NCBI GenBank assembly: GCA_904501895.1
Contig: CAJGCX010000119.1
Span: 1 to 5,115, forward strand
Source of the DNA: Clostridiaceae bacterium
Lineage (GTDB): Bacteria; Bacillota; Clostridia; Oscillospirales; Acutalibacteraceae
Direction of reading: 5' to 3'
DNA: 5,115 bases
Positions 1 through 5,115 of this stretch are shown one piece after another (position 1 is the first letter of the stretch; each line of letters begins with the position of its first letter). Below the pieces are notes generated by a model. The model made no database searches. It saw only the letters and a list, made by a program, of their open reading frames with translations, and was not told the origin of the DNA. A program made the translations under genes and the position numbers.

Positions 1-557
1 GAAGCATCACCCTGAAGTGCTTTTATATCAATCATCTGCACAGGAGTTACACCATAATCCTCCATAATTCTTGCAGGAGTGTATATTTCAGTTGTAGTTG
101 TACCCATTTTTGTATGAGGAAGCAAAACCGTAACATTATCACGGATTAATTGAAATGAGTCACGGTCACCTGTTGCAATATAACATTCATTTCCGTCCTC
201 ACACATTTTTGCAACTGTGCCTAAAATGTCGTCAGCCTCATAGCCCTCAAGTGAAAGAATTTTATATCCCAAGGCTGTTAAAAGCTCTTTGAGTACAGGT
301 AATTGTTCAGCCAATTCAGGTGGCATTCCGTGACGATTAGCCTTGTATCCATCATACATTTTATGACGGAAGGTTGGTGCTTTAAGGTCAAATGCAATAG
401 CTACACCGTCAGGCTTTACCTCATCAGAAAGCTTCATTAAAATTGTTAAAAAGCCATATATACCGTTTGTAAATCTGCCATCCTTTGTAGAGAGAGCGCG
501 GATACCGTAAAAGGCTCTGTTTAATATGCTGTTACCATCAATTGCTAAAATTTTCAT
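1..557 (-). CDS. polA: DNA polymerase I, N-terminal 5'-nuclease domain (partial, runs off left edge)
   Basis: I translated the minus strand from the ATG at 557-555; the frame stays open for 185 codons to the window edge. The opening residues (MKILAIDGNSILNRAFYG) and later motifs match the FEN/PolA 5'-nuclease fold. Metal-binding acidic residues are visible: D7, D57, the EADD cluster (E107, D109, D110), the TGDRD loop (D131, D133), and D177 in DIKALQGDAS, which begins the helix-hairpin-helix DNA-binding region. FRH..YDGYKANR (63-75) is the basic helical-arch segment. In DNA polymerase I this domain removes RNA primers and flaps in Okazaki-fragment maturation and excision repair. A GGAG ribosome site lies 7 bases before the ATG. 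The polymerase domain is outside the window, so a stand-alone 5'-3' exonuclease cannot be excluded, but the N-terminus resembles clostridial PolA closely. It is transcribed divergently from the next gene. Confidence 0.93.
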   Translation of the reverse strand, partial: MKILAIDGNSILNRAFYGIRALSTKDGRFTNGIYGFLTILMKLSDEVKPDGVAIAFDLKAPTFRHKMYDGYKANRHGMPPELAEQLPVLKELLTALGYKILSLEGYEADDILGTVAKMCEDGNECYIATGDRDSFQLIRDNVTVLLPHTKMGTTTTEIYTPARIMEDYGVTPVQMIDIKALQGDA

Positions 558-587
558 ATTGCAACTCCAAAATTTATAATCATATTT

Positions 588-616
588 ATTATAACATAAC
601 AAAAATATAAATACCA
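588..616 (-). promoter_or_regulatory. Probable polA promoter
   Basis: Read on the minus strand, 593-588 is a perfect TATAAT. With a 17-base spacer the -35 position (616-611) reads TGGTAT, a poor match to TTGACA. The -10 box lies 30 bases upstream of the polA ATG, leaving a short leader that contains the GGAG ribosome site (568-565). The -10 is convincing; the -35 is not. Confidence 0.45.
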
Positions 617-649
617 TATAAAATGTGAAATTCTGTTCTATATTTCTTA

Positions 650-678
650 TTGAAAATTTCATCGAAAGAGTATATAAT
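650..678 (+). promoter_or_regulatory. Sigma-A type promoter of the ketopantoate reductase family gene
   Basis: TTGAAA at 650-655 and TATAAT at 673-678 are separated by exactly 17 bases, which is near consensus for the housekeeping sigma factor. Transcription should begin around 685, about 34 bases before the ATG at 719. The promoter also decides the start codon of the gene: an in-frame TTG at 650 coincides with the -35 box and so cannot be in the transcript. It faces away from the polA promoter. Confidence 0.8.
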
Positions 679-718
679 AAGTTTGATAAAAATAACACAT
701 TTGAAATGGGGTTTTTAT

Positions 719-1735
719 ATGGCAAGATATGCAATTTACGGTGCAGGTTCATTGGGTACTGTACTCGGTGCATTTATTACAAAAAATGGTGGTCAGGTTG
801 ACCTTATCAACAGAAACAAGGCACATGTTGAGGCTCTTAACACAAATGGTGCTAAAATTACAGGTACAGTTAATATGACAGTGCCTGTGAATGCTATTAC
901 TCCTGATATGATGGAAGGCAAATATGATGTTATTGTGCTTCTTACAAAACAGTTATTCAACAAGGAAGTTGTGACAATGCTCAAGGATTATCTTACTGAT
1001 GACGGCGTTGTTGTAACACTTCAGAATGGTATTCCTGAGCCAGGAATTGCTGAAATTATCGGCACTGAGCATACAATGGGCTGTGCAGTTGAATGGGGTG
1101 CAGCACTTATTGAGCCAGGTGTTTGTGAGCTTACAAGTGACAAGGATTCTCTTTCATTCCACATGGGTAAGATGAAGGGAATTACAGATGCGCAGTTTAA
1201 AAAGGTTAAGGAATTACTTGAAATGATGTGTCCTGTTCACGAGGAAGAAAACCTTATGGGTGCTCGTTGGTCAAAGCTTTTAATCAACTCAACATTCTCA
1301 GGTCTTGGCACAGTTATGGGTGGCGTTTTCGGTGATGTTACTGAAGACAAGGACGGTCAGAAGGTTGCTGTTCGTTGTATGAAGGAAATTATTGATGTTG
1401 GTCACGCTTCAGGTGTTGAATTTGCACCTGTTCAAGGCAAAAATATCGTTGGACTTTTCTATTGGAAAAACGCTTTTAAGCGTGCATTTGCACAGTTCCT
1501 TCTCCCTATTGCACTTAAAAAACACAGAGATATTGAACCATCAATGCTTCAGGACTTGAAGAAGGGCAAGCCTTGTGAGGTTGATGCAATCAATGGTGTT
1601 GTTTGTGATTTCGGTAAGAAGTACAATGTAAAGACACCAATCAACGACAGAATCGTTGAGGTTATCAAGAAGATTCAGAACGGTGAGCTTAAGGCTGAAA
1701 AGAAGAATATTCACCTTTTTGATGATTTGGTTTAA
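719..1735 (+). CDS. panE: 2-dehydropantoate 2-reductase (PanE/ApbA) family protein
   Basis: The 338-residue protein matches the ketopantoate reductase family, which reduces 2-dehydropantoate to pantoate with NADPH in cytosolic pantothenate/CoA synthesis. The N-terminal Rossmann fold carries the nucleotide loop GAGSLG (8-13). The conserved Asn is N103 in TLQNG, and the catalytic Lys is K186 in ARWSKLLINS. The C-terminal helical domain contains SMLQDL (S275, aligned with the substrate-binding Ser of E. coli PanE) and CEVDAING (E287, aligned with the catalytic Glu). ATG 719 was chosen because it follows GGGG (708-711) by 7 bases and lies downstream of the promoter at 650-678; in-frame TTG 650 would add 23 residues encoded by promoter DNA. 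At 338 residues it is longer than the usual ~300, with extra aromatic/basic sequence around 240-272. No panB, panC or panD is adjacent, so the substrate could be another 2-keto acid. The family call is firm; the symbol is less certain. Confidence 0.85.
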   Translation: MARYAIYGAGSLGTVLGAFITKNGGQVDLINRNKAHVEALNTNGAKITGTVNMTVPVNAITPDMMEGKYDVIVLLTKQLFNKEVVTMLKDYLTDDGVVVTLQNGIPEPGIAEIIGTEHTMGCAVEWGAALIEPGVCELTSDKDSLSFHMGKMKGITDAQFKKVKELLEMMCPVHEEENLMGARWSKLLINSTFSGLGTVMGGVFGDVTEDKDGQKVAVRCMKEIIDVGHASGVEFAPVQGKNIVGLFYWKNAFKRAFAQFLLPIALKKHRDIEPSMLQDLKKGKPCEVDAINGVVCDFGKKYNVKTPINDRIVEVIKKIQNGELKAEKKNIHLFDDLV

Positions 1736-1777
1736 TTTTTACCTCATTACAAATAAATTTCATATTTATACTGTTTT

Positions 1778-1808
1778 GGCGGGGTTAAGACCCCGCCCTA
1801 CTTTTTAT
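1778..1808 (+). terminator. Intrinsic terminator after the PanE-family gene
   Basis: An uninterrupted 8-bp stem (1778-1785 with 1790-1797, seven G-C pairs and one T-A) closes a TAAG loop and is followed by CTACTTTTTATAT. It lies 43 bases after the stop codon. On the opposite strand the stem is followed by an A-run rather than a T-run, so it should act only on plus-strand transcripts. The stem is far more GC-rich than the surrounding DNA. Confidence 0.85.
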
Positions 1809-1863
1809 ATATTTTCAACAACATTTGACAAAGAAATTTTACTTCACATTTAAGTTTGTTGTA

Positions 1864-1892
1864 TTGCTTTTATGAAAAATATAATATATAAT
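1864..1892 (+). promoter_or_regulatory. Probable promoter of the AI-2E permease / DUF1846 pair
   Basis: TATAAT at 1887-1892 lies 17 bases after TTGCTT (1864-1869), which keeps the key TTG of a -35 box. A second overlapping TATAAT occurs at 1880-1885, but its -35 region (TTGTTG with 18 bases, or TTGTAT with 15) is no better. A transcript would start near 1899, about 30 bases before the ATG at 1930. This lies just after a terminator, where a new promoter is expected. Confidence 0.55.
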
Positions 1893-1929
1893 ATTCATTG
1901 TATGTTTGAATTTCAAAAAGGAGTCGGAA

Positions 1930-3090
1930 ATGGATTTATCAAAGAAAAATATTAAGAAAATTCTTGGAATAATAACCTTTGCAATTGTACTTTTTACTCT
2001 TTCACAGAATTTATCGTCAGTTGCATCATTTTTCAGCACTTGTCTAGCAGTATTTGCATCTACAATTGTGGGCTTCTGTCTTGCATTCATTCTTAATATT
2101 CCTATGACTCTTTTGGAAAACAATGTTTTCAAAGGACTAAAGAATAGTGAAAACAAGGTTACTAACAAAATGTTAAGACCACTGAGTCTTATCTCAACCA
2201 TTATTCTTACTTTCGGATTTATTGTGCTTCTTTTATTCATTATCATTCCACAGCTTCACGATTCCATTATGCTGATTATCGAAAGAGTCCCTGTTTATTA
2301 CGAAAGCATTGTTAAGTGGATTGACGATGTGGTACTTCGATTTGGACTTGATATCAGCACAGAAATTCTTCATAATCCAAAATTCAACATTAACACAATT
2401 ACCGATATGGCTGAAAAAATATTCACATTTGATGGCGCTAGTGATATTTTAAATACAACTCTCGGTATTACATCTTCAGTTTTCTCAGGTATTGCTAATT
2501 TTGCAATCGGTTTTATTATTGCCGTTTACATTCTTGCTGAAAAGGAAAAAATCGGTAGCTTTGCAAAAAGATTACTCCAGAAAATTATGCCTGAAAAGAT
2601 TTACAATAACACACTTAATGTGTGCTCCGTAGCTTCGGATTCCTTTGCAAATTTCATTACAGGTCAGGTTACAGATGCATTCTTCCTTGCAATTCTCTGC
2701 TTTATCGGTATGAGTATTTTCCGTTTCCCAAATGCTGCTGTTATTTCTGTAATTATCGGTGTTACAGCACTTATTCCTGTAATTGGTCCGTTTATCGGAG
2801 AATTTATAGGTTGCTTTATAATCTTTATGGAAAGCCCTCTAAAAGCTTTATTATTCCTTATCTTCGTCCTTATTCTTCAGGCTATTGACAACAACTTTAT
2901 CTATCCTAAAATTGTTGGTAAGTCAGTAGGACTCCCCGGTATTCTCGTGCTTCTTGCAGTTGTTATCGGTGGTAATTTAGGTGGAATTTTAGGAATTCTT
3001 TTGGGTGTGCCTATAGCTTCAGCAACATATGCACTTGTTGTTGCATGGCTTAACAATAAAGAAACAGTTGAAATCAAAAGAGAAAATTAA
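1930..3090 (+). CDS. AI-2E family transporter (integral membrane permease)
   Basis: This 386-residue protein is very hydrophobic, with membrane segments at about 11-30, 35-57, 87-107, 184-203, 248-264, 268-300, 305-318 and 336-372. A more polar stretch at about 108-183 fits the extracytoplasmic region typical of the family. The C-terminal signature is clear: ITGQVTDA (243-250), ALIPVIGPFIG (280-290), DNNFIYPKIVG (320-330), then a Gly-rich segment ending GVPIASATY (359-367). The family includes E. coli TqsA (autoinducer-2 export), YdiK and PerM; other members move different solutes, including Na+/H+ exchange in some, so the substrate here is unknown. ATG 1930 follows AAAGGAG (1917-1923) by 6 bases. 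An in-frame TTG at 1906 would place the ribosome site inside the gene, so it was rejected. It is probably transcribed from 1864-1892 together with the DUF1846 gene 30 bases downstream. Confidence 0.9.
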   Translation: MDLSKKNIKKILGIITFAIVLFTLSQNLSSVASFFSTCLAVFASTIVGFCLAFILNIPMTLLENNVFKGLKNSENKVTNKMLRPLSLISTIILTFGFIVLLLFIIIPQLHDSIMLIIERVPVYYESIVKWIDDVVLRFGLDISTEILHNPKFNINTITDMAEKIFTFDGASDILNTTLGITSSVFSGIANFAIGFIIAVYILAEKEKIGSFAKRLLQKIMPEKIYNNTLNVCSVASDSFANFITGQVTDAFFLAILCFIGMSIFRFPNAAVISVIIGVTALIPVIGPFIGEFIGCFIIFMESPLKALLFLIFVLILQAIDNNFIYPKIVGKSVGLPGILVLLAVVIGGNLGGILGILLGVPIASATYALVVAWLNNKETVEIKREN

Positions 3091-3120
3091 TGTTCAGTAT
3101 ATATTTTGTAGGTGTAGATT

Positions 3121-4602
3121 ATGCGTAAATTAGGATTTGACAATGACAAATATCTCCGTATGCAGTCGGAGAATATCAAGGACAGAATAAGCAAATTCGG
3201 TGGTAAGCTTTATCTCGAATTTGGTGGTAAGATTTTCGATGACTACCATGCTGCAAGAGTGCTTCCTGGCTTTAAGCCTGACAGTAAAATGAAGATGCTT
3301 CTCCAGTTAAAGGATGATGCTGAAATCATTATTGCAATCTGTGCAAAGGATATTGAAAAGAACAAAATCCGTAGTGACCTTGGTATTACTTACGACCTTG
3401 ACGTACTTCGTCTTATTGATATTTATCACGGATTTGGTCTTTATGTTGGTGGTGTTGTACTTACACAGTATTCAGCATTACCATCTGTTACTGCATTTGA
3501 ACAGAAGCTCCAAAATCTTGGCATAAGAGTTTATCGTCATTATCCTATTGAAAATTACCCACTTGATGTTCAGCTTATTGTAAGTGAAAACGGATACGGT
3601 AAAAATGACTATATCGAAACAACACATCCACTTGTTGTTATTACTGCACCTGGTCCCGGTAGTGGTAAAATGGCAGTTTGCCTTTCACAGCTTTATCACG
3701 AGCATCAGCTTGGTATTAAAGCAGGTTATGCAAAATTTGAAACATTCCCTATTTGGAATTTACCACTTAAGCACCCTGTAAACCTTGCTTATGAGGCTGC
3801 AACCGCTGACCTTAACGACGTTAATATGATTGACCCATTCCACCTTGAGGCTTATGGCGTTACAACAGTAAACTATAACCGTGATGTAGAGAATTTCCCT
3901 GTGCTTAACACAATTTTCGAGGAAATTTATGGTGAGTCACCATACAAGTCACCTACTGATATGGGTGTTAACATGGCAGGTAACTGCATTATTGATGAGG
4001 ATGTTGTTTTAAAGGCATCAAAGAAGGAAATTCTTCGTCGTCATTGCAACTACCTTGTACAGCAGAAAAACAACAAAAATGTTTCAAATGAGCTTTATAA
4101 AATTGAGCTTATTATGAGACAGTTGAATATCAGCACTGATGACAGACCTGTTGTTTCAAATGCACTTAACATTTCAGAAAAGACAAATGCTCCTGTTACT
4201 GCAATTGAGCTTCACGACGGAAGAATTATTACAGGTAAAGCATCTGACCTTCTTAATTCAACATCAGCAATGCTTTTGAATGCACTTAAGGCACTTGCAA
4301 ATATCGGTGATGAAATTTTACTTATTTCACCTACTGTTTTTGAGCCTATCAAGGCATTGAAGGTGAAAATGCACGAGCTTGATACAAGCCTTCATCCTGA
4401 TGAAATCCTTATTGCTCTTTCAATCTGTGCTACAATGAATCCTCTTGCAAAACAGGCACTTGAAGCAATCAACGGATTAAAGGGCTGTGACGTGCATGCA
4501 ACAGTTGTATTATCCGATACTGACAAGGAAACTCTTCGTAAAATCGGTACAAATGCAACATACGAGCCATACAAGAAAAACGATAATTTATATTACAACT
4601 AA
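3121..4602 (+). CDS. DUF1846 (UPF0371) family protein, function unknown
   Basis: The 493-residue soluble protein looks full length for the DUF1846/UPF0371 family, common in Firmicutes and Actinobacteria and without an established function. The start MRKLGFDNDKYL and the segment FGGKLYLEFGGKIFDDYHAARVLPGF (26-51, a hallmark of the family as I recall it) are clear. At 174-184 is ITAPGPGSGKM. This resembles a phosphate-binding P-loop (GPGSGK, K183) but has Met where Walker A has Ser/Thr, and I see no convincing Walker B. Other distinctive stretches are TDMGVNMAGN (279-288) and SEKTNAPVTAIEL (352-364). There is no signal peptide or membrane segment. The ATG at 3121 follows a weak TAGGTG (3109-3114) by 6 bases. 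The gene starts 30 bases after the permease stop with no terminator or good promoter between, so co-transcription is likely. No terminator of its own is visible downstream; the tryptophan leader promoter begins 13 bases after the stop. Confidence 0.9.
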   Translation: MRKLGFDNDKYLRMQSENIKDRISKFGGKLYLEFGGKIFDDYHAARVLPGFKPDSKMKMLLQLKDDAEIIIAICAKDIEKNKIRSDLGITYDLDVLRLIDIYHGFGLYVGGVVLTQYSALPSVTAFEQKLQNLGIRVYRHYPIENYPLDVQLIVSENGYGKNDYIETTHPLVVITAPGPGSGKMAVCLSQLYHEHQLGIKAGYAKFETFPIWNLPLKHPVNLAYEAATADLNDVNMIDPFHLEAYGVTTVNYNRDVENFPVLNTIFEEIYGESPYKSPTDMGVNMAGNCIIDEDVVLKASKKEILRRHCNYLVQQKNNKNVSNELYKIELIMRQLNISTDDRPVVSNALNISEKTNAPVTAIELHDGRIITGKASDLLNSTSAMLLNALKALANIGDEILLISPTVFEPIKALKVKMHELDTSLHPDEILIALSICATMNPLAKQALEAINGLKGCDVHATVVLSDTDKETLRKIGTNATYEPYKKNDNLYYN

Positions 4603-4615
4603 TACAAATTTTCTA

Positions 4616-4644
4616 TTGACATTATCCCCTTGTGGTGATAAAAT
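4616..4644 (+). promoter_or_regulatory. Strong promoter of the T-box/trpB transcript
   Basis: A perfect TTGACA (4616-4621) is followed after 17 bases by TAAAAT (4639-4644), which is preceded by an extended -10 TGA (4636-4638). Transcription should begin around 4651, shortly before T-box Stem I. High basal initiation fits a gene controlled by attenuation rather than by a repressor. Confidence 0.85.
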
Positions 4645-4650
4645 TCTTTT

Positions 4651-4929
4651 AAGTTAATATTTAACCAAGAAACCTGTGAGAAAGAGTAGTAATTGATTTT
4701 TTCTTATTTTCAGAGAGCTGTTGTTGGTGGAAATACAGCATTAAGATTTTCAATGAATGGACTTTTGAGGGCAAGCTGAAAGTGATAACGAGTAGGTGCG
4801 ACGGAGAGCAACCGTTACAGTGCTGAGTGTATGAAAGTACACAGTGAGTGCGTGTTTTATGACACGAATTTGGGTGGTACCGCAGATTTTACAGTCTGTC
4901 CCATATTTTTGGGGCAGACTTTATTTTTT
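4651..4929 (+). ncRNA. T-box riboswitch, tryptophan-specific (specifier UGG)
   Basis: All parts of a T-box leader can be located. In Stem I the lower helix is AAAG/CTTT (4681-4684 with 4762-4765). The specifier loop has AGTA on the 5' side (4685-4691) and GAA-TGG-A on the 3' side (4755-4761), closed above by ATTGA/TCAAT (4692-4696 with 4750-4754). The distal AG-bulge region is AGAGAG plus GGTGGAAA (4712-4733), with GCTG/CAGC pairing. A hairpin GTGTA/TACAC (4827-4842) and Stem III CGTGT/ACACG (4851-4866) follow. The T-box TGGGTGGTACCGC is at 4871-4883. The antiterminator pairs TGGG 4871-4874 with CCCA 4900-4903 and GCAGA 4882-4886 with TCTGT 4895-4899, leaving the 7-base bulge TGGTACC. The codon TGG (4758-4760) predicts tRNA-Trp, agreeing with trpB downstream. 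Uncharged tRNA-Trp should switch transcription on; the sense is inferred from family knowledge. Confidence 0.95.
4893..4929 (+). terminator. T-box regulated intrinsic terminator
   Basis: An 11-bp stem (4893-4903 with 4910-4920, including one G-U pair) closes a 6-base loop and is followed by TTATTTTTT. Its 5' arm includes 4895-4903, the same bases that close the antiterminator, so the two structures are mutually exclusive as the T-box mechanism requires. It is also the first terminator met by any readthrough from the DUF1846 gene. Confidence 0.93.
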
Positions 4930-4935
4930 AGGTGA

Positions 4936-4948
4936 TTATATGATTTTA
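4936..4948 (+). repeat. 13-base direct repeat, left copy
   Basis: TTATATGATTTTA here is identical to 5026-5038, 90 bases further on. The right copy spans the trpB start codon and its codons 2-3. The left copy has the same ATG ATT TTA, preceded by AGGTG, so it looks like a relic or duplicate of the trpB start. Flanking direct repeats of this kind suggest insertion of the 77 bases between them, or a local duplication. Confidence 0.6.
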
Positions 4949-5005
4949 TTAACAAAACGATGGCGAATTTCAAATGCAAAATGCAAAGTGCAAAACGCAA
5001 AATGA
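4940..5005 (+). CDS. Possible 21-codon mini-ORF before trpB (low confidence)
   Basis: An ATG at 4940 preceded by AGGTG (4930-4934, 5 bases away) opens a 21-codon frame ending at TGA 5003-5005. The peptide begins MILLTKRWRI and contains one Trp codon (4961-4963); its second half is made from the 7-base repeat and is rich in Lys and Asn. It lies after the T-box terminator, so it would be translated only from read-through transcripts. A single Trp codon is weak for a leader peptide. It shares its first three codons with trpB and may simply be the old trpB start interrupted by an insertion. Confidence 0.25.
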   Translation: MILLTKRWRISNAKCKVQNAK

Positions 5006-5025
5006 ATTTGAATTTAAGGAGTTTT
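4954..5025. repeat. Imperfect inverted repeat enclosing a 7-base tandem repeat
   Basis: AATTTCAAAT at 4966-4975 matches the reverse complement of 5006-5015 at 9 of 10 positions. Further out, AAAAC (4954-4958) matches the reverse complement of GTTTT (5021-5025). The enclosed 30 bases are mostly copies of CAAAATG: 4971-4976 (short copy), 4977-4983, 4984-4990, 4991-4997 and 4998-5004, with the variable positions in the last three bases. The whole sits between the two 13-base direct repeats, so it could be a small non-autonomous inserted element. It encodes no transposase and its identity is unproven. Confidence 0.5.
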
Positions 5026-5038
5026 TTATATGATTTTA
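5026..5038 (+). repeat. 13-base direct repeat, right copy, over the trpB start
   Basis: Identical to 4936-4948. The trpB ATG is at 5030-5032 inside it. Its ribosome site AAGGAG (5016-5021) lies outside the repeat, in the sequence between the two copies, so if that segment is an insertion it brought the present ribosome site with it. Confidence 0.6.
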
Positions 5039-5115
5039 AACAATGTTGATTTTGATACTTATTTTAACAATTACCCTGACAAAAACGGTTACTTCGGTAA
5101 ATACGGCGGAGTTTA
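5030..5115 (+). CDS. trpB: Tryptophan synthase beta subunit, N-terminus (partial, runs off right edge)
   Basis: Twenty-eight codons are visible. After a short lead, residues 16-27 read PDKNGYFGKYGG, the highly conserved TrpB N-terminal motif (GYFG.(Y/F)GG before the V-P-E/P-L stretch). TrpB is the PLP enzyme that joins indole and L-serine to form L-tryptophan, usually with TrpA in a cytosolic alpha-beta complex. The PLP lysine and the rest of the enzyme are outside the window. ATG 5030 follows AAGGAG (5016-5021) by 8 bases. The tryptophan-specific T-box directly upstream supports the call independently. No other trp gene lies between leader and trpB, so trpB is either the first gene of this operon or a solitary copy. 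Confidence 0.88.
   Translation, partial: MILNNVDFDTYFNNYPDKNGYFGKYGGV

Noticed and set aside
793..984. Minus-strand open frame of 63 codons inside the PanE-family gene
   Set aside because: It lies wholly opposite a strongly supported coding region, resembles no known protein, and is a typical antisense shadow.
1825..1854. Perfect TTGACA (1825-1830) as the permease -35 box
   Set aside because: With a 17-18 base spacer the -10 would be ATTTAA or TTTAAG, much poorer than TATAAT at 1887-1892 with TTGCTT. It may contribute but is not the best call.
1839..2246. Minus-strand open frame of 135 codons overlapping the permease start
   Set aside because: It covers the permease promoter, ribosome site and first membrane segments on the other strand. 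Its hydrophobic runs are what antisense reading of membrane-protein codons produces.
2622..2888. Plus-strand frame inside the permease, rich in Tyr and Cys
   Set aside because: It is an out-of-frame shadow of the conserved permease C-terminal region, with biased composition and no recognisable homology.
1930..3090. Quorum-sensing autoinducer-2 exporter as a specific function
   Set aside because: The family name comes from one member (TqsA). Other members move different solutes and there is no luxS or other signalling gene in the window, so only the family call is justified.
3068..3105. Internal promoter for the DUF1846 gene (TTGAAA 3068-3073, TATATT 3100-3105)
   Set aside because: The spacing is 26 bases, far from the 16-18 needed, so co-transcription with the permease gene is the simpler reading.
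3646..3672. Canonical Walker A ATPase site in the DUF1846 protein
   Set aside because: The motif GPGSGK is followed by Met rather than Ser/Thr and no clear Walker B was seen, so ATPase activity is not claimed.
4971..5004. CRISPR array
   Set aside because: The units are 7 bases and directly adjacent, with no spacers; this is a short tandem repeat, not a CRISPR.

Overview
The window looks like an ordinary chromosomal stretch from a low-GC Gram-positive anaerobe, most likely of the class Clostridia (Ruminococcaceae/Oscillospiraceae-like). This rests on AT-rich intergenic DNA, strong AAGGAG ribosome sites, textbook TTGACA/TATAAT promoters, a T-box leader, and a protein set (clostridial-type PolA, AI-2E permease, DUF1846 protein) typical of that group. 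The genus is an inference; there is no rRNA or other marker gene to fix it.

Layout. (1) 1-557, minus strand: the N-terminal 185 residues of DNA polymerase I (5'-nuclease domain), running off the left edge. (2) 558-718: a divergent intergenic region with a strong promoter for the plus-strand gene and a weaker one for polA. (3) 719-1735, plus: a 338-residue 2-dehydropantoate 2-reductase (PanE/ApbA) family protein, followed by a GC-rich intrinsic terminator at 1778-1808. (4) 1864-4602, plus: a promoter, then an AI-2E family permease and, 30 bases after its stop, a full-length DUF1846 (UPF0371) protein of unknown function; the two are probably co-transcribed. No intrinsic terminator follows the second gene. 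(5) 4616-4929: a strong promoter and a complete T-box riboswitch. Its specifier codon reads UGG (tryptophan), and its antiterminator and terminator can both be drawn base by base. (6) 4930-5029: a 100-base spacer with a mini-ORF, a 7-base tandem repeat inside an imperfect inverted repeat, and a 13-base direct repeat that duplicates the start of the next gene. (7) 5030-5115: the first 28 codons of tryptophan synthase beta subunit (trpB), running off the right edge.

How it works together. The T-box and trpB form one regulatory unit: uncharged tRNA-Trp should pair with UGG in Stem I and with the T-box bulge, favouring the antiterminator and so transcription of trpB. The UGG assignment, made from RNA structure, and the TrpB assignment, made from protein sequence, support each other independently. 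The remaining genes do not form one evident pathway. The least explained parts are the spacer between the T-box terminator and trpB, which looks like a small insertion that displaced the original trpB start, and the DUF1846 protein. I found no sign of a phage, a defence system, a CRISPR array or a secretion system.
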